From: an uncultured Pelagibacteraceae bacterium
Lineage (GTDB): Bacteria > Pseudomonadota > Alphaproteobacteria > Pelagibacterales > Pelagibacteraceae
Length of the DNA: 64,000 nt
NCBI GenBank assembly: GCA_902587515.1
Contig: CACILM010000002.1
Location: 124,001-188,000 of the forward strand
Reading direction: 5' to 3'
How positions within the stretch are numbered: position 1 is the first letter of the stretch; every line of letters starts with the position of its first letter. The position numbers were made by a program, and so were the translations under genes. Under the pieces are notes generated by a model. The model was not told where the DNA came from. It made no database searches and worked only from the letters and a program-made list of their open reading frames with translations. Positions 54,507 to 62,976 of the stretch are shown here, piece after piece.

Positions 54507-55115
54507 GTGTCAGAAACAGTCAGTTACTACGAAGATTCAAAAGAGATTGAAAAAAAAATCTGGGATTTATTATCAAAAGCTGTCAAAGATAGATCTTCCG
54601 AATTTAGAACTCCAGTATTTATTTGCGGAAATGATAAAGATCTTGATGGTAGGGTTGTTGTTCTTAGAAAGGCAGATCAACAAAATAATTTTATTCAGTA
54701 CCATAGCGATATTAGATCTTCAAAAATTGAAAAAATAAAAAAAAATCCTAAGTGCTCTATTTTATTTTATGGTAAAGAAGAAAAAATACAGCTTAGAGTT
54801 AAGGCTGAATGCGAAGTAAATTATAATAATGATATTACAAAAGAGTCTTGGGAAAAAACTGGCCATATTAGTAGAAAATGTTACTTAGTTACTAATGGAC
54901 CAGGAACAGAGTCTGAAAAACCAACCTCAGGGTTAGATAATAAGTTTGATAATTTTGATTTTACTAAAGAAGAAAGCGAAGCTGGTTATAAAAACTTTTG
55001 CGTCATTAGATGTGAAATTAAAAGTATTGAGTGGCTTTATTTAGCAGCAAAAGGTCATCGTAGAGCAATAATCGATCTAAATGGATCGAAAAAATTTACT
55101 TGGTTAATTCCCTAA
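54507..55115 (+). CDS. Pyridoxamine 5'-phosphate oxidase-like flavin-binding protein (GTG start)
   Basis: The 202-residue protein has a split-barrel fold. 'DGRVVVLRKADQQNNFIQYHSDIRSSKI' contains the FMN-binding Arg and Ser, 'ILFYGKEEKIQLRVKAE' the second strand pair, and 'CEIKSIEWLYLAAKGHRRAI' the C-terminus. This resembles the Pyridox_oxase_2 group more than classical PdxH. A GTG at 54507, 3 nt after the upstream stop, begins the frame. It overlaps the convergent lyase-like gene by 12 nt. Confidence 0.78.
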   Translation: MSETVSYYEDSKEIEKKIWDLLSKAVKDRSSEFRTPVFICGNDKDLDGRVVVLRKADQQNNFIQYHSDIRSSKIEKIKKNPKCSILFYGKEEKIQLRVKAECEVNYNNDITKESWEKTGHISRKCYLVTNGPGTESEKPTSGLDNKFDNFDFTKEESEAGYKNFCVIRCEIKSIEWLYLAAKGHRRAIIDLNGSKKFTWLIP

Positions 55116-55904
55116 TTTTTTGGTAACTTTTTCTTTTGTAGAGCCTAAATTAACTTCATCAAAATAAACAACCATATTTGGATAGGGTTTATCTCCGTGT
55201 TTTCTCTTCCAGTCGCTTACCCCAGTTTGATAGATTCCCCATTCTATCTTAGCTCCTTTATTTGTATATGGAGTAAATGTTTTAATATTTAATGACTCTA
55301 ATATTAATTTATTATTGATCCATACTTTCATAAAGCCATCTTCCTTTCTTGTGTAACGAACATTAATTAAAATATCAGTCCATTTACCTTTCATATCATT
55401 AATTTTTATTCCTTTTTTCATTTCAACGTATTCACCGCTCCACATTCTACCAATTTCAAGCCATTCACTGCTTCTATCCGTAATCATTAAAATAGGTTTC
55501 CAACCCTTTTCGTAAATTTGTGTGAAAACTGTTCTAACAGGAGCTACAGATATATAGTCTTCTGGAAGATAAATAGACGCTGAATACCAATATTCTTTAT
55601 TTCTTTTTTGATATTCTACTGTTTGTAATTCAGTTCTTTGTCTATTAGATTTACAGTCGCTATATTTTTTATCTTCACCACAATCTCCTTCTCTTACTTC
55701 GAATCTCCAAGATTTATTACCAGATCTTACAGGGTACCCGTCTTTACTATTTACTAATTGCAAAGAATATTTTTGTTTATGAGATATACTTTTTATTTGA
55801 ACTTTAATATTAGAAACATCTTTACTATTTTTTGCTTCAACATTTATTGTAAGAAAAATTAAAATTAATAAACTATTTTTTATACTTTTTAAAATTTTCA
55901 ACAT
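55104..55904 (-). CDS. Secreted heparin-lyase-I-like polysaccharide lyase
   Basis: The 266-residue precursor has a signal peptide ('KNSLLILIFLTINVEA'). The mature part matches the Polysacc_lyase (PF14099-type) jelly roll: 'SWRFEVREGDCGED', 'SNRQRTELQT', 'YWYSASIYLPEDY' and 'KWTDILINVRYT'. 'MKVWINNKLILE' and 'VYFDEVNLG' also fit that fold. The Arg/Asn and acidic residues of the family are present. Its start overlaps the gamma-carbonic anhydrase gene by 32 nt, unusually long here. A lyase on acidic polysaccharides is plausible but unproven. Confidence 0.72.
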   Translation of the reverse strand: MLKILKSIKNSLLILIFLTINVEAKNSKDVSNIKVQIKSISHKQKYSLQLVNSKDGYPVRSGNKSWRFEVREGDCGEDKKYSDCKSNRQRTELQTVEYQKRNKEYWYSASIYLPEDYISVAPVRTVFTQIYEKGWKPILMITDRSSEWLEIGRMWSGEYVEMKKGIKINDMKGKWTDILINVRYTRKEDGFMKVWINNKLILESLNIKTFTPYTNKGAKIEWGIYQTGVSDWKRKHGDKPYPNMVVYFDEVNLGSTKEKVTKKLGN

Positions 55905-56376
55905 AGTCTCTGGCGTTTTCTTTAATATGTTTTATTTCCTCTTCTGTAACTTGTCTAACCACTTTACCTGGGCTACCAAGGACTAATGATCTATCTGGAA
56001 TAACTTTATTTTCTGTTACTAGTGAATTAGCTCCGATGATACAGTTTTTACCAATCTTTGCTTTGTTTAAAATAGTTGAACCTATTCCAATAATACAATC
56101 ATCTGAAATTTCACAACCGTGAAGCATAACCATATGACCTACCGTAACTCCTTTACCTACAATAGTTGGACAACCTGGGTCTGTGTGTATTACGCTACCA
56201 TCTTGAATATTCGAACCCTCACCAATAATAATTGGTTCTAAATCACCTCTTAAAGTTGCATTAAACCAAATATTTGAATTTTTTTTTAATTCAACTCTGC
56301 CAATGATAACTGCATTAGAAGCTACCCAGCTGTCTGGATCCATTTTAGGAGTATGACCGTTAACATCGTAAATCAT
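55873..56376 (-). CDS. Gamma-carbonic anhydrase family protein
   Basis: The 167-residue protein is a left-handed beta-helix. 'FNATLRGDLEPIIIGEG' supplies R43 and D45, 'NIQDGSVIHTD' supplies Q58 and H64, and 'GHMVMLHGCEI' supplies H81 and H86, the full zinc triad. It belongs to the YrdA/PaaY/CaiE group, whose carbonic anhydrase activity is variable. It starts 41 nt from the divergent redoxin gene. Confidence 0.9.
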   Translation of the reverse strand: MIYDVNGHTPKMDPDSWVASNAVIIGRVELKKNSNIWFNATLRGDLEPIIIGEGSNIQDGSVIHTDPGCPTIVGKGVTVGHMVMLHGCEISDDCIIGIGSTILNKAKIGKNCIIGANSLVTENKVIPDRSLVLGSPGKVVRQVTEEEIKHIKENARDYVENFKKYKK

Positions 56377-56417
56377 AAATTTGCTGTAATGTATTATTAA
56401 TTATCTTATAATATATT

Positions 56418-56975
56418 ATGGCTTTAACAAAGACACCAGTTTGCGATTTTGGAAAAAAAGCTGAGGATTTCAAACTAAAATCTATAGAAAATAAACTAAT
56501 TTCTCTTAATGATGTAAAAGGTGAAAAAGCAACACTGATAATGTTCATTTGTAATCATTGTCCTTACGTAAAAGCTATTATTCGCAATTTAGCGATAGAT
56601 TGTAATGAATTAAAAAAGTATGGGATTAACTCTGTTGCAATCATGTCTAATGATACTAAAAATTATCCTGAAGACTCGTTCGACAACATGATAAAATTTG
56701 CAAAAACAAATAATTTTGGTGAAATACATTATTTATTAGATGAGACTCAAGAAGTTGCAAGAAAATATGGTGCAGTTTGTACGCCTGATTTTTTTGGTTA
56801 CAATAAAGATTTAAAACTTCAATATCGAGGAAGGTTTAGGGAACTTAAAGATTTGAAACCTATTTCAAGTGGAGATAGTGATTTAAAAGTAGCCATGAAA
56901 ATGATTTCTGAAACGCAAGCCGGTCCAAAGGAACAAACTCCAAGTATGGGATGTAATATAAAGTGGTTTAATTAA
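56418..56975 (+). CDS. Thioredoxin-fold redoxin family protein
   Basis: The 185-residue protein has a thioredoxin-like fold with CNHC active site in 'IMFICNHCPYVKAII' (C45, C48), followed by 'YLLDETQEVARKYGAVCTPDFFGY' with the cis-Pro. It matches the AhpC/TSA-like redoxin group that keeps a CxHC motif. Reductase or peroxidase function is likely; partners unknown. Its stop forms TAATG with the GT4 start. Confidence 0.85.
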   Translation: MALTKTPVCDFGKKAEDFKLKSIENKLISLNDVKGEKATLIMFICNHCPYVKAIIRNLAIDCNELKKYGINSVAIMSNDTKNYPEDSFDNMIKFAKTNNFGEIHYLLDETQEVARKYGAVCTPDFFGYNKDLKLQYRGRFRELKDLKPISSGDSDLKVAMKMISETQAGPKEQTPSMGCNIKWFN

Positions 56976-58060
56976 TGTTTTTAGTTTCTACAAGAAATTT
57001 TCCACCTGAAATTGGTGGTATGCAAAACCTCATGGAAGGTTTGTCTAATGCTCTTATAAATCATGGTCCAGTAAAAGTTTTTGCAGATAATCATGAAAAC
57101 GCAAATACATATGATCAAAATTCTAAATTAAACATTGTAAGAATTTCAGGTTTTAAAATATTTAGAAAATATAGAAAAGCTAATTTAGTTAAAGATTTTA
57201 TTAAAAAAAATCAAATAAGAGCATGTTTCTTTGATCATTGGAAAAGTATTGAAAATATTGAATTAGACACTCTTAAGAAAACGAAATCTTTCTGCTTAAT
57301 TCACTCAAAGGAAATAAATCATCCTGTTGGTTCTTCTTTAAATAAAAGAGTTTTAAAATCGTTAGGAAAAGCAGATTTTGTTATTGCAAATTCAAAATTT
57401 ACAAAGGAGTTAGGATTAAAACTTGGATTAAAAGACATTCATGTCATTAATCCTGGTTGTAACTACCCTATTGTTGTAAGTGAAAAAGCTAAGGAATTTT
57501 CTAAGAATATTTATGGTAATGCGTCACCTAAATTAATTACTGTTTCGAGATTAGACGGCCGTAAAAGTCATCAGAATATTTTAATGTCGATTAAAAATCT
57601 TTTACCAAAATTTCCAAACTTAAAATATGTTTCAATTGGTGATGGAGATGAGAGAAAAAATCTTCAAAAATTAAGAAAAGAATTAGGTTTGGAAAAAAAT
57701 GTTGAATTAATTTTCAATTCTACAGAACAAGAAAAAGCAGGATTGCTTGAACAATCGGATGTATTCGTAATGCCCTCGGTAGTATACAAAAAATCAGTTG
57801 AGGGATTTGGTATTACTTACATTGAGGCTGCATCTTACGGCAAACCATCAATTGGTGGGATCTATGGAGGTGAAGGAGATGCAATAAAATCTGGCATAAC
57901 AGGATATCTTTGCAATGGTAATGATCTAAATGCTATTTACGATACACTCTTAAAAATTTTATCAAAAGAAAAATATAAGGAACTAGGTGCTAATGCATTT
58001 GAATTTTCAAAAGGTTTTAGTTGGGAAAAAATTATTAAAAATTATATTAGTTTAATTTAG
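56975..58060 (+). CDS. GT4 family glycosyltransferase
   Basis: The 361-residue GT-B enzyme has an N-terminal 'NFPPEIGGMQNLMEGLSNAL', the donor-domain entry 'KLITVSRLDGRKSHQNIL', and the EX7E donor motif in 'EGFGITYIEAASYGKPSIGG'. It probably extends LPS core or a glycolipid. It lies next to a convergent GT9 gene (14-nt overlap), so this is a small second glycosylation locus. Confidence 0.9.
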   Translation: MFLVSTRNFPPEIGGMQNLMEGLSNALINHGPVKVFADNHENANTYDQNSKLNIVRISGFKIFRKYRKANLVKDFIKKNQIRACFFDHWKSIENIELDTLKKTKSFCLIHSKEINHPVGSSLNKRVLKSLGKADFVIANSKFTKELGLKLGLKDIHVINPGCNYPIVVSEKAKEFSKNIYGNASPKLITVSRLDGRKSHQNILMSIKNLLPKFPNLKYVSIGDGDERKNLQKLRKELGLEKNVELIFNSTEQEKAGLLEQSDVFVMPSVVYKKSVEGFGITYIEAASYGKPSIGGIYGGEGDAIKSGITGYLCNGNDLNAIYDTLLKILSKEKYKELGANAFEFSKGFSWEKIIKNYISLI

Positions 58061-58979
58061 ATTTGACTTTATCTAAAACAGTTTCGACCGTTAAATTATT
58101 TAAATTTTCAACACTAATTGCTTTAAAGTTAAAATTTTCCATACTTACTTTTTTTGCAGTTGTATGACTACCAAAAAGTACAACACCATTTTTGTCTAGA
58201 TGTGAAGCTATATGGGCCGGTCCAGTATCATTGGCAATAATAAATTTAGCGTTACTTATCAGAGATACTAATGTTTTAATGTTAATTGGCTGATTATTAT
58301 CTAAAACTACTTTAGCATTCAGCTCATTAGCTTCGTCAATTTCGTCTGGTCCCGGAGCTAACAAAATTGGATATTTATTTTTATAATATTGTTTTAATCT
58401 TGAAATTAAATCTTTAAAAAAAGGCCATTTTTTTTGAGGAAGTTTTTTTGAACAAAAAGGAAATAACAAAATGAAGTCATCATTTGCATATTGTTTTTTT
58501 AATCTTGAGATATCTGATAAAGCCCAATTTAAGTCTATATTTTTTACAAATTCAGTTTGTATACCGCTTTTTTTTAATTGAATTTCCATTCTATCAAGAA
58601 CAGGATCTTTATCGAAATCACTCTTTTTTTGACCTGGCTCTAATGAAGTTTCTGTTGAAGACCATTCTACGTTTTTTAAAATGAATCTTTTATAAAATTT
58701 TGTTCTGCTTGAATTTTGCAAATCATAGATTTTTGTAAAATTATATTTTGCTAGATTGTTTTTTAGATTTTTTAAATAAAATAAATTCCATCTCGGTAGT
58801 CTCTTATCTATTATTACACCGTCTAAATAAGGGCATTCAGACATAAAAATAGCGTAAGGCTGAGCTGTTAGTAAAAACACTTTTCTATTTTTGTAAAATT
58901 TTTTTATATCTTTTATGGCTCCATTTGCTTGAATTAAATCACCTAAAGAACCATGCTTTATTATTAATATATTTGACAT
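58047..58979 (-). CDS. GT9 family glycosyltransferase (heptosyltransferase-like)
   Basis: The 310-residue protein begins 'NILIIKHGSLGDLIQANGAIKDI'. 'FILLFPFCSKKLPQKKWPF' and the GT9 signature 'FIIANDTGPAHIASHLDKNGVVLFG' follow, all typical of lipopolysaccharide heptosyltransferases. It is only distantly like the GT9 at 12870-13823, so the two likely add different residues. Divergent from the DUF6165-like gene across 58 nt. Confidence 0.9.
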   Translation of the reverse strand: MSNILIIKHGSLGDLIQANGAIKDIKKFYKNRKVFLLTAQPYAIFMSECPYLDGVIIDKRLPRWNLFYLKNLKNNLAKYNFTKIYDLQNSSRTKFYKRFILKNVEWSSTETSLEPGQKKSDFDKDPVLDRMEIQLKKSGIQTEFVKNIDLNWALSDISRLKKQYANDDFILLFPFCSKKLPQKKWPFFKDLISRLKQYYKNKYPILLAPGPDEIDEANELNAKVVLDNNQPINIKTLVSLISNAKFIIANDTGPAHIASHLDKNGVVLFGSHTTAKKVSMENFNFKAISVENLNNLTVETVLDKVKSKLN

Positions 58980-59037
58980 TATTATTTCGAAGTATATTTA
59001 ATGATTAATATAGTCAAATATTAAAATAAGCGAGAAA

Positions 59038-59421
59038 ATGGACAAAATATTGGCAGAAATATCAGCTGGGGAATTATTAGATAAAATTACCATTTTAGAA
59101 ATCAAAAAAGAGAAAATAAATAATAAAGAAAAATTAGTAGAGGTAAATAAAGAATTGACTTCACTCAATGAAACTTTAAAAAAATTCATTAGTGATGAAA
59201 ATAAAATTCTGATTTATAAGAATGATCTTAAAAATATAAATTTAAAACTTTGGGATATAGAAGATGGAAAGAGATCTGCTGAAAAAAATAATAAATTTGA
59301 CGAAAAATTCATTCAACTTGCAAGAAATGTTTATAAATTTAATGACGAAAGAGCGAAGATCAAATTAGCAATCAATAATGCTCTTGGATCAAATATAAAA
59401 GAAGTGAAATCTTACGAATAA
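59038..59421 (+). CDS. DUF6165-like coiled-coil protein
   Basis: The 127-residue protein is almost entirely helical, with heptad-like Leu/Ile/Lys/Glu spacing. It starts 'DKILAEISAGELLDKITILEIK', which I recall from the DUF6165 family found near glycosyltransferases. No catalytic motif is seen. It sits beside the GT9 gene in the divergent orientation, compatible with a role in LPS synthesis. It ends directly against the convergent nitrilase-family gene. Confidence 0.72.
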   Translation: MDKILAEISAGELLDKITILEIKKEKINNKEKLVEVNKELTSLNETLKKFISDENKILIYKNDLKNINLKLWDIEDGKRSAEKNNKFDEKFIQLARNVYKFNDERAKIKLAINNALGSNIKEVKSYE

Positions 59422-60219
59422 TTAATCTGCCTTTAAACTAGGTATTCTTAACCTCAGATTTTTTGAAAGCTTAGGATTAATATTAGCTGTAATTACACCT
59501 TCAGATTTCTTCAGTTCTTTTATGACCTCGCCATCTGGGGAAATTATTAATGAATGTCCAAATGTTTTTCTTCCATTATAATGTGTTCCTCCTTGAGCAG
59601 GTGCAAAAATATAACAAAAATTTTCTATAGCTCGAGCTTTCAATAATGAATGCCAGTGCTTCTTACCTGTGGTTTCAGTAAAAGCTGAAGGTACAGTTAA
59701 AAACAGTGAACCTGCTTTAGATAATTTTCGATACAGATTTGGGAATCTTAGATCATAACAAATACTTAAACCAATCTTTCCCCACGGTAACTTAAATGTC
59801 TTTATTTTGGTTCCTGGGGTAAAACTCTTTGACTCAAAATATTTTTCTTTTTTGCTTAAGACAACGTCGTACATGTGAATTTTATCATAGTAAGTTCTTA
59901 CTTTCCCGCTCTTATCGATTAAAACAGATCTGTTAACCAATTTATTTTTTGAAATCTTAATTATTAAAGAGCCTATCAAAATCCATTTCTTATGCTTTTT
60001 TGCAAGTTTTTTAATACCGTTAAGATAAATATCATTTTGCATTGAGGTACAAATTTTTAATAGCTCTTTTTTGTTTAAAGAAAAATGTGAGGAAACTTCT
60101 GGGGTAATTATGAAATCAGTTTTTTGTTTAATTGCTTTAATAATAAGTTTCGATGTTTTGTTTAAATTGTTATGAATATTGTTATTTGATCTTAATTGAA
60201 TACAAGAAACACGAAACAT
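59422..60219 (-). CDS. Nitrilase-superfamily amidase (Nit1/deaminated-glutathione amidase-like)
   Basis: The protein has the Glu in 'DFIITPEVSSHF', the Lys in 'VRTYYDKIHMYDV' and the Cys in 'IGLSICYDLRFPNLYR', forming the Glu-Lys-Cys triad. 'LTVPSAFTETTGKKHWHSLL' and 'FAPAQGGTHYNGR' point to the Nit1 branch. An upstream in-frame start at 60249 exists, but ATG 60219 yields a TAATG overlap with the SpeD-SpeE gene and the usual N-terminus. In this operon an omega-amidase or carbamoyl-polyamine role is possible. Confidence 0.85.
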   Translation of the reverse strand: MFRVSCIQLRSNNNIHNNLNKTSKLIIKAIKQKTDFIITPEVSSHFSLNKKELLKICTSMQNDIYLNGIKKLAKKHKKWILIGSLIIKISKNKLVNRSVLIDKSGKVRTYYDKIHMYDVVLSKKEKYFESKSFTPGTKIKTFKLPWGKIGLSICYDLRFPNLYRKLSKAGSLFLTVPSAFTETTGKKHWHSLLKARAIENFCYIFAPAQGGTHYNGRKTFGHSLIISPDGEVIKELKKSEGVITANINPKLSKNLRLRIPSLKAD

Positions 60220-61259
60220 TACTTCATTATAGATGAAGCAAAATTCCATTTACAGTCAAAACTAGGGATATAAGCCCCAGATAATTTAACGTTTCCAAAG
60301 CTTTTTCCTAAGACCTTACACCAGTTATCAACTTGTTTGGGTTTTTTATCCTGGCTTCCGACTTGAGCAGTAATTACACCACCTTTTTTAAGTATTCTTT
60401 TCAAACCTTTCATATTTTTTTTTGCAAGGTCGATGCAGTATTGATCGTCGTTTAAATCTACAAAAATTTTATCGTATTTCGAGTCTTCTATTTCTTTTAT
60501 ACTTTTAAATGCATCTCCCCAGAATGTTTTAATTTTATTACTTTTTTTAACTTTCGAACAAACTTTTGGTAAGTGGCGATAACAGACATCTACAATCTCT
60601 GGATCTAATTCAAACCAATCAATGTAGTTGGAATTATTCTCTAAACATGCTCTAGCCACTCCTCCATCTCCTCCACCAATAATCGCAACATTGTTATTTT
60701 TTTTACTTAAGTCATAACTAGATTTGAAAAAATTTGAGCTATAAATCTTTTCATCTTTTTCAGCTACTTGAATTTCATGATCAATAAATAATGCGTGACC
60801 AAACTCCTCTAAATCCATAATTTCAACAAACTGACCTACTTTAGAAGTGAATTTTTCTAAGACATCTTTTACAACATAGAATTTCTTTTGACCTGGCGTG
60901 CTATAAATGTCGTCATAAAGTCCTACGCTGCTTCTATCAAAGGCGTTAGTTACTACTCTTCGATGGTCTATTTCTTTTCTTAAAATCTTAAGAGCAACTT
61001 TCGGATTTACCTTACCACATGTAAAAAAATCAAAGCTAATTACACCCCTTTCTGGAAATGTATGAAAACTGAAATGACTTTCTGACAATAAAGCTACTAA
61101 AGTGAATCCTTGCGGTTCAAATCTATGTGAGGCTACGTTTAAGATTTCAACTTTTGCAGCTTTCGCTATTTTATAAATAACTTTTTCGTAAAATTCTGGT
61201 GAATAATCTTTTTTAACACCAAGAAAATCAATGGTAATGTGCTCACCAACTTTAATCAT
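60219..61259 (-). CDS. S-adenosylmethionine decarboxylase - spermidine synthase fusion
   Basis: The 346-residue protein joins two enzymes. Residues 1-130 are a SpeD: 'LLSESHFSFHTFPE' with the self-cleavage Ser S61 that becomes the pyruvoyl group, H66, and 'FTCGKV' with C81. Residues 140-346 are a SpeE-type aminopropyltransferase: 'VAIIGGGDGGVARACL' (195-206), 'WFELDPEIVDV' and 'IFVDLNDDQ' (D268, D271). Departures are Ala204 for the usual Glu after the GGGDGGxxR motif, and Asp272 for Pro in the DSSDP loop. It makes decarboxylated SAM and uses it for spermidine, releasing MTA. Confidence 0.88.
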   Translation of the reverse strand: MIKVGEHITIDFLGVKKDYSPEFYEKVIYKIAKAAKVEILNVASHRFEPQGFTLVALLSESHFSFHTFPERGVISFDFFTCGKVNPKVALKILRKEIDHRRVVTNAFDRSSVGLYDDIYSTPGQKKFYVVKDVLEKFTSKVGQFVEIMDLEEFGHALFIDHEIQVAEKDEKIYSSNFFKSSYDLSKKNNNVAIIGGGDGGVARACLENNSNYIDWFELDPEIVDVCYRHLPKVCSKVKKSNKIKTFWGDAFKSIKEIEDSKYDKIFVDLNDDQYCIDLAKKNMKGLKRILKKGGVITAQVGSQDKKPKQVDNWCKVLGKSFGNVKLSGAYIPSFDCKWNFASSIMK

Positions 61260-61264
61260 AAAAA

Positions 61265-61909
61265 TTACTCTTTTTTATAATTCTTAAATTTTCCTAAAAC
61301 AATTTTCATCTCTTTTTTCGAAAGAATCTTAGGTATTCCAATTCTTATGGCATTTATATATTGATGGCAAATATTTTCGATCTCCTGAGCAAGCTCAAAA
61401 GTTTTTTCTAAATTTTCTCCAAAAGCAACCTGGCCGTGATTGGCAATCAAACATGCTGTTCTATTTTTTAATGCTTTAATAATATTTCTTGAAAGATTTT
61501 TTGATCCAAAAGTTGCGTATTTACTACATTTAATGTCTTCCCCGCCTGCTACTGCAACCATATAGTGAAAAGCTGGGATACTTTTCTGATGAGTTGAAAC
61601 TGCAGTAGCACAAGTAGAGTGTGCATGAACTATTGCTTTTGCTTCTTTTTTATTCACATAAATATCTTGATGAAATCTCCATTCTGATGAGGGTTTACCT
61701 TTTTTTTTATCATAAACACCTTTTAGCGAAACAAAGACGATGTCTTTTGTTTTTAAAGAAGAATACTTTCTTCCCGATGGAGTTATATAAAAACCATCCA
61801 AACCTTTTTCTTTTGCTCTTGCAGAGATATTTCCTGATCTTAAAGCAGATAAATTTGTTATATTTAATTTTTTTGAGTATTTAATAACATCAGCTTTTAA
61901 TTTGCTCAC
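61265..61909 (-). CDS. Class II aldolase/adducin family enzyme (MTRu-1-P dehydratase or aldolase)
   Basis: The 214-residue protein has the zinc His residues in 'AIVHAHSTCATAV' and 'CLIANHGQVAFG', plus 'SSEWRFHQDIY' with the catalytic Glu. It could be MtnB (dehydratase) or the Ald2-type aldolase of the DHAP shunt, which cleaves methylthioribulose 1-phosphate to DHAP and methylthioacetaldehyde. Its start overlaps the mtnA stop (ATGA), tying it to MTA breakdown. No mtnC, mtnD or mtnE is in the window, which favours the shunt. Confidence 0.78.
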   Translation of the reverse strand: MSKLKADVIKYSKKLNITNLSALRSGNISARAKEKGLDGFYITPSGRKYSSLKTKDIVFVSLKGVYDKKKGKPSSEWRFHQDIYVNKKEAKAIVHAHSTCATAVSTHQKSIPAFHYMVAVAGGEDIKCSKYATFGSKNLSRNIIKALKNRTACLIANHGQVAFGENLEKTFELAQEIENICHQYINAIRIGIPKILSKKEMKIVLGKFKNYKKE

Positions 61910-62976
61910 TTAAATAAACCTTTCAAACCTTTCTCTGAAGCTTCACAAATGCCTTTTTCTGTTATTAATCCTGTAACTAGTTCAGCGGGCGTAACATCAA
62001 AGGCTAAGTTCAAAGACTTACTTTTTTGTGGGTAAATTCTAACTTTTTTAATCTCATTATTTTCATCTATTCCCTCAACATGTGATAGTTCCTCTGAATT
62101 TCTTTCTTCAATAGGAATTTGTCTATGATCTTTGATGCTCCAGTCTATAGTTGAGCTTGGTAAGGCTACATAAAAAGGAACATTATTATCTTTTGCAGAT
62201 AAAGCTTTTAAATAAGTTCCAATTTTATTACACACGTCACCATTAAATAAAGTTCTATCGGTTCCAACAATACACATATCCACTTCTCCTCTTTGCATCA
62301 ATATGCCTCCAGCGTTATCAGTGATTACCGTATTTGATATTCCTTCTTCGTTTAATTCATAAGAGGTTAAGTTTGCTCCTTGATTTCTTGGTCTTGTTTC
62401 ATCCACCCAAACATGAACTTTAATACCTTTTTGGTGAGCATGATATATAGGTGAAGTAGCAGTTCCCCAGTCTATAGTTGCTAACCATCCTGCATTGCAA
62501 TGGGTTAAAATATTAACAGTATCTTTTTTGTTATTAGCAATTTCTTCAATAATTTTAAGACCATGTAAACCTATATTTTTACAAAATTTTTCATCCTCCT
62601 CTTTAATTGCTTTTGCCTCATCTAGAGCTATTTTCAAGATATCTTCATCATTTACTCCAGATAATTTTTTCATCATTCTGTCTACTGCCCACTTAAGATT
62701 AATTGCTGTGGGTCTTGATGCAATCAACTCTTCACTAGATTTCTTTAAAAAAGATAAATCATTATTTTCAATTATAGATAAAACTAGACCATAAGCTGCT
62801 GTTGCGCCTATTAATGGAGCACCTCTGACCTTCATTGTTTTAATTGCATTAATTGCATCTTTCACAGTTTTTAAATCTTTAATGATAAACTGATGAGGCA
62901 GTTTTGTTTGATCAATGATTTTTACTAAATTGTTCTCAAACCAAATTGTTTTGTATGATTTTCCCTCTATTTTCAT
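61906..62976 (-). CDS. mtnA: S-methyl-5-thioribose-1-phosphate isomerase
   Basis: The 356-residue protein has 'MKVRGAPLIGATAAYG', the catalytic Cys in 'VNILTHCNAGWLAT' and the Asp in 'DMCIVGTDRTLFNGDVCNKIGTY'. 'VALPSSTIDW' and 'NLAFDVTPAELVTG' complete the MtnA/eIF2B-like fold. It isomerises MTR-1-P, the product of MtnP, to the ribulose form. It is fused by TAATG to the tautomerase gene upstream. Confidence 0.94.
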   Translation of the reverse strand: MKIEGKSYKTIWFENNLVKIIDQTKLPHQFIIKDLKTVKDAINAIKTMKVRGAPLIGATAAYGLVLSIIENNDLSFLKKSSEELIASRPTAINLKWAVDRMMKKLSGVNDEDILKIALDEAKAIKEEDEKFCKNIGLHGLKIIEEIANNKKDTVNILTHCNAGWLATIDWGTATSPIYHAHQKGIKVHVWVDETRPRNQGANLTSYELNEEGISNTVITDNAGGILMQRGEVDMCIVGTDRTLFNGDVCNKIGTYLKALSAKDNNVPFYVALPSSTIDWSIKDHRQIPIEERNSEELSHVEGIDENNEIKKVRIYPQKSKSLNLAFDVTPAELVTGLITEKGICEASEKGLKGLFK

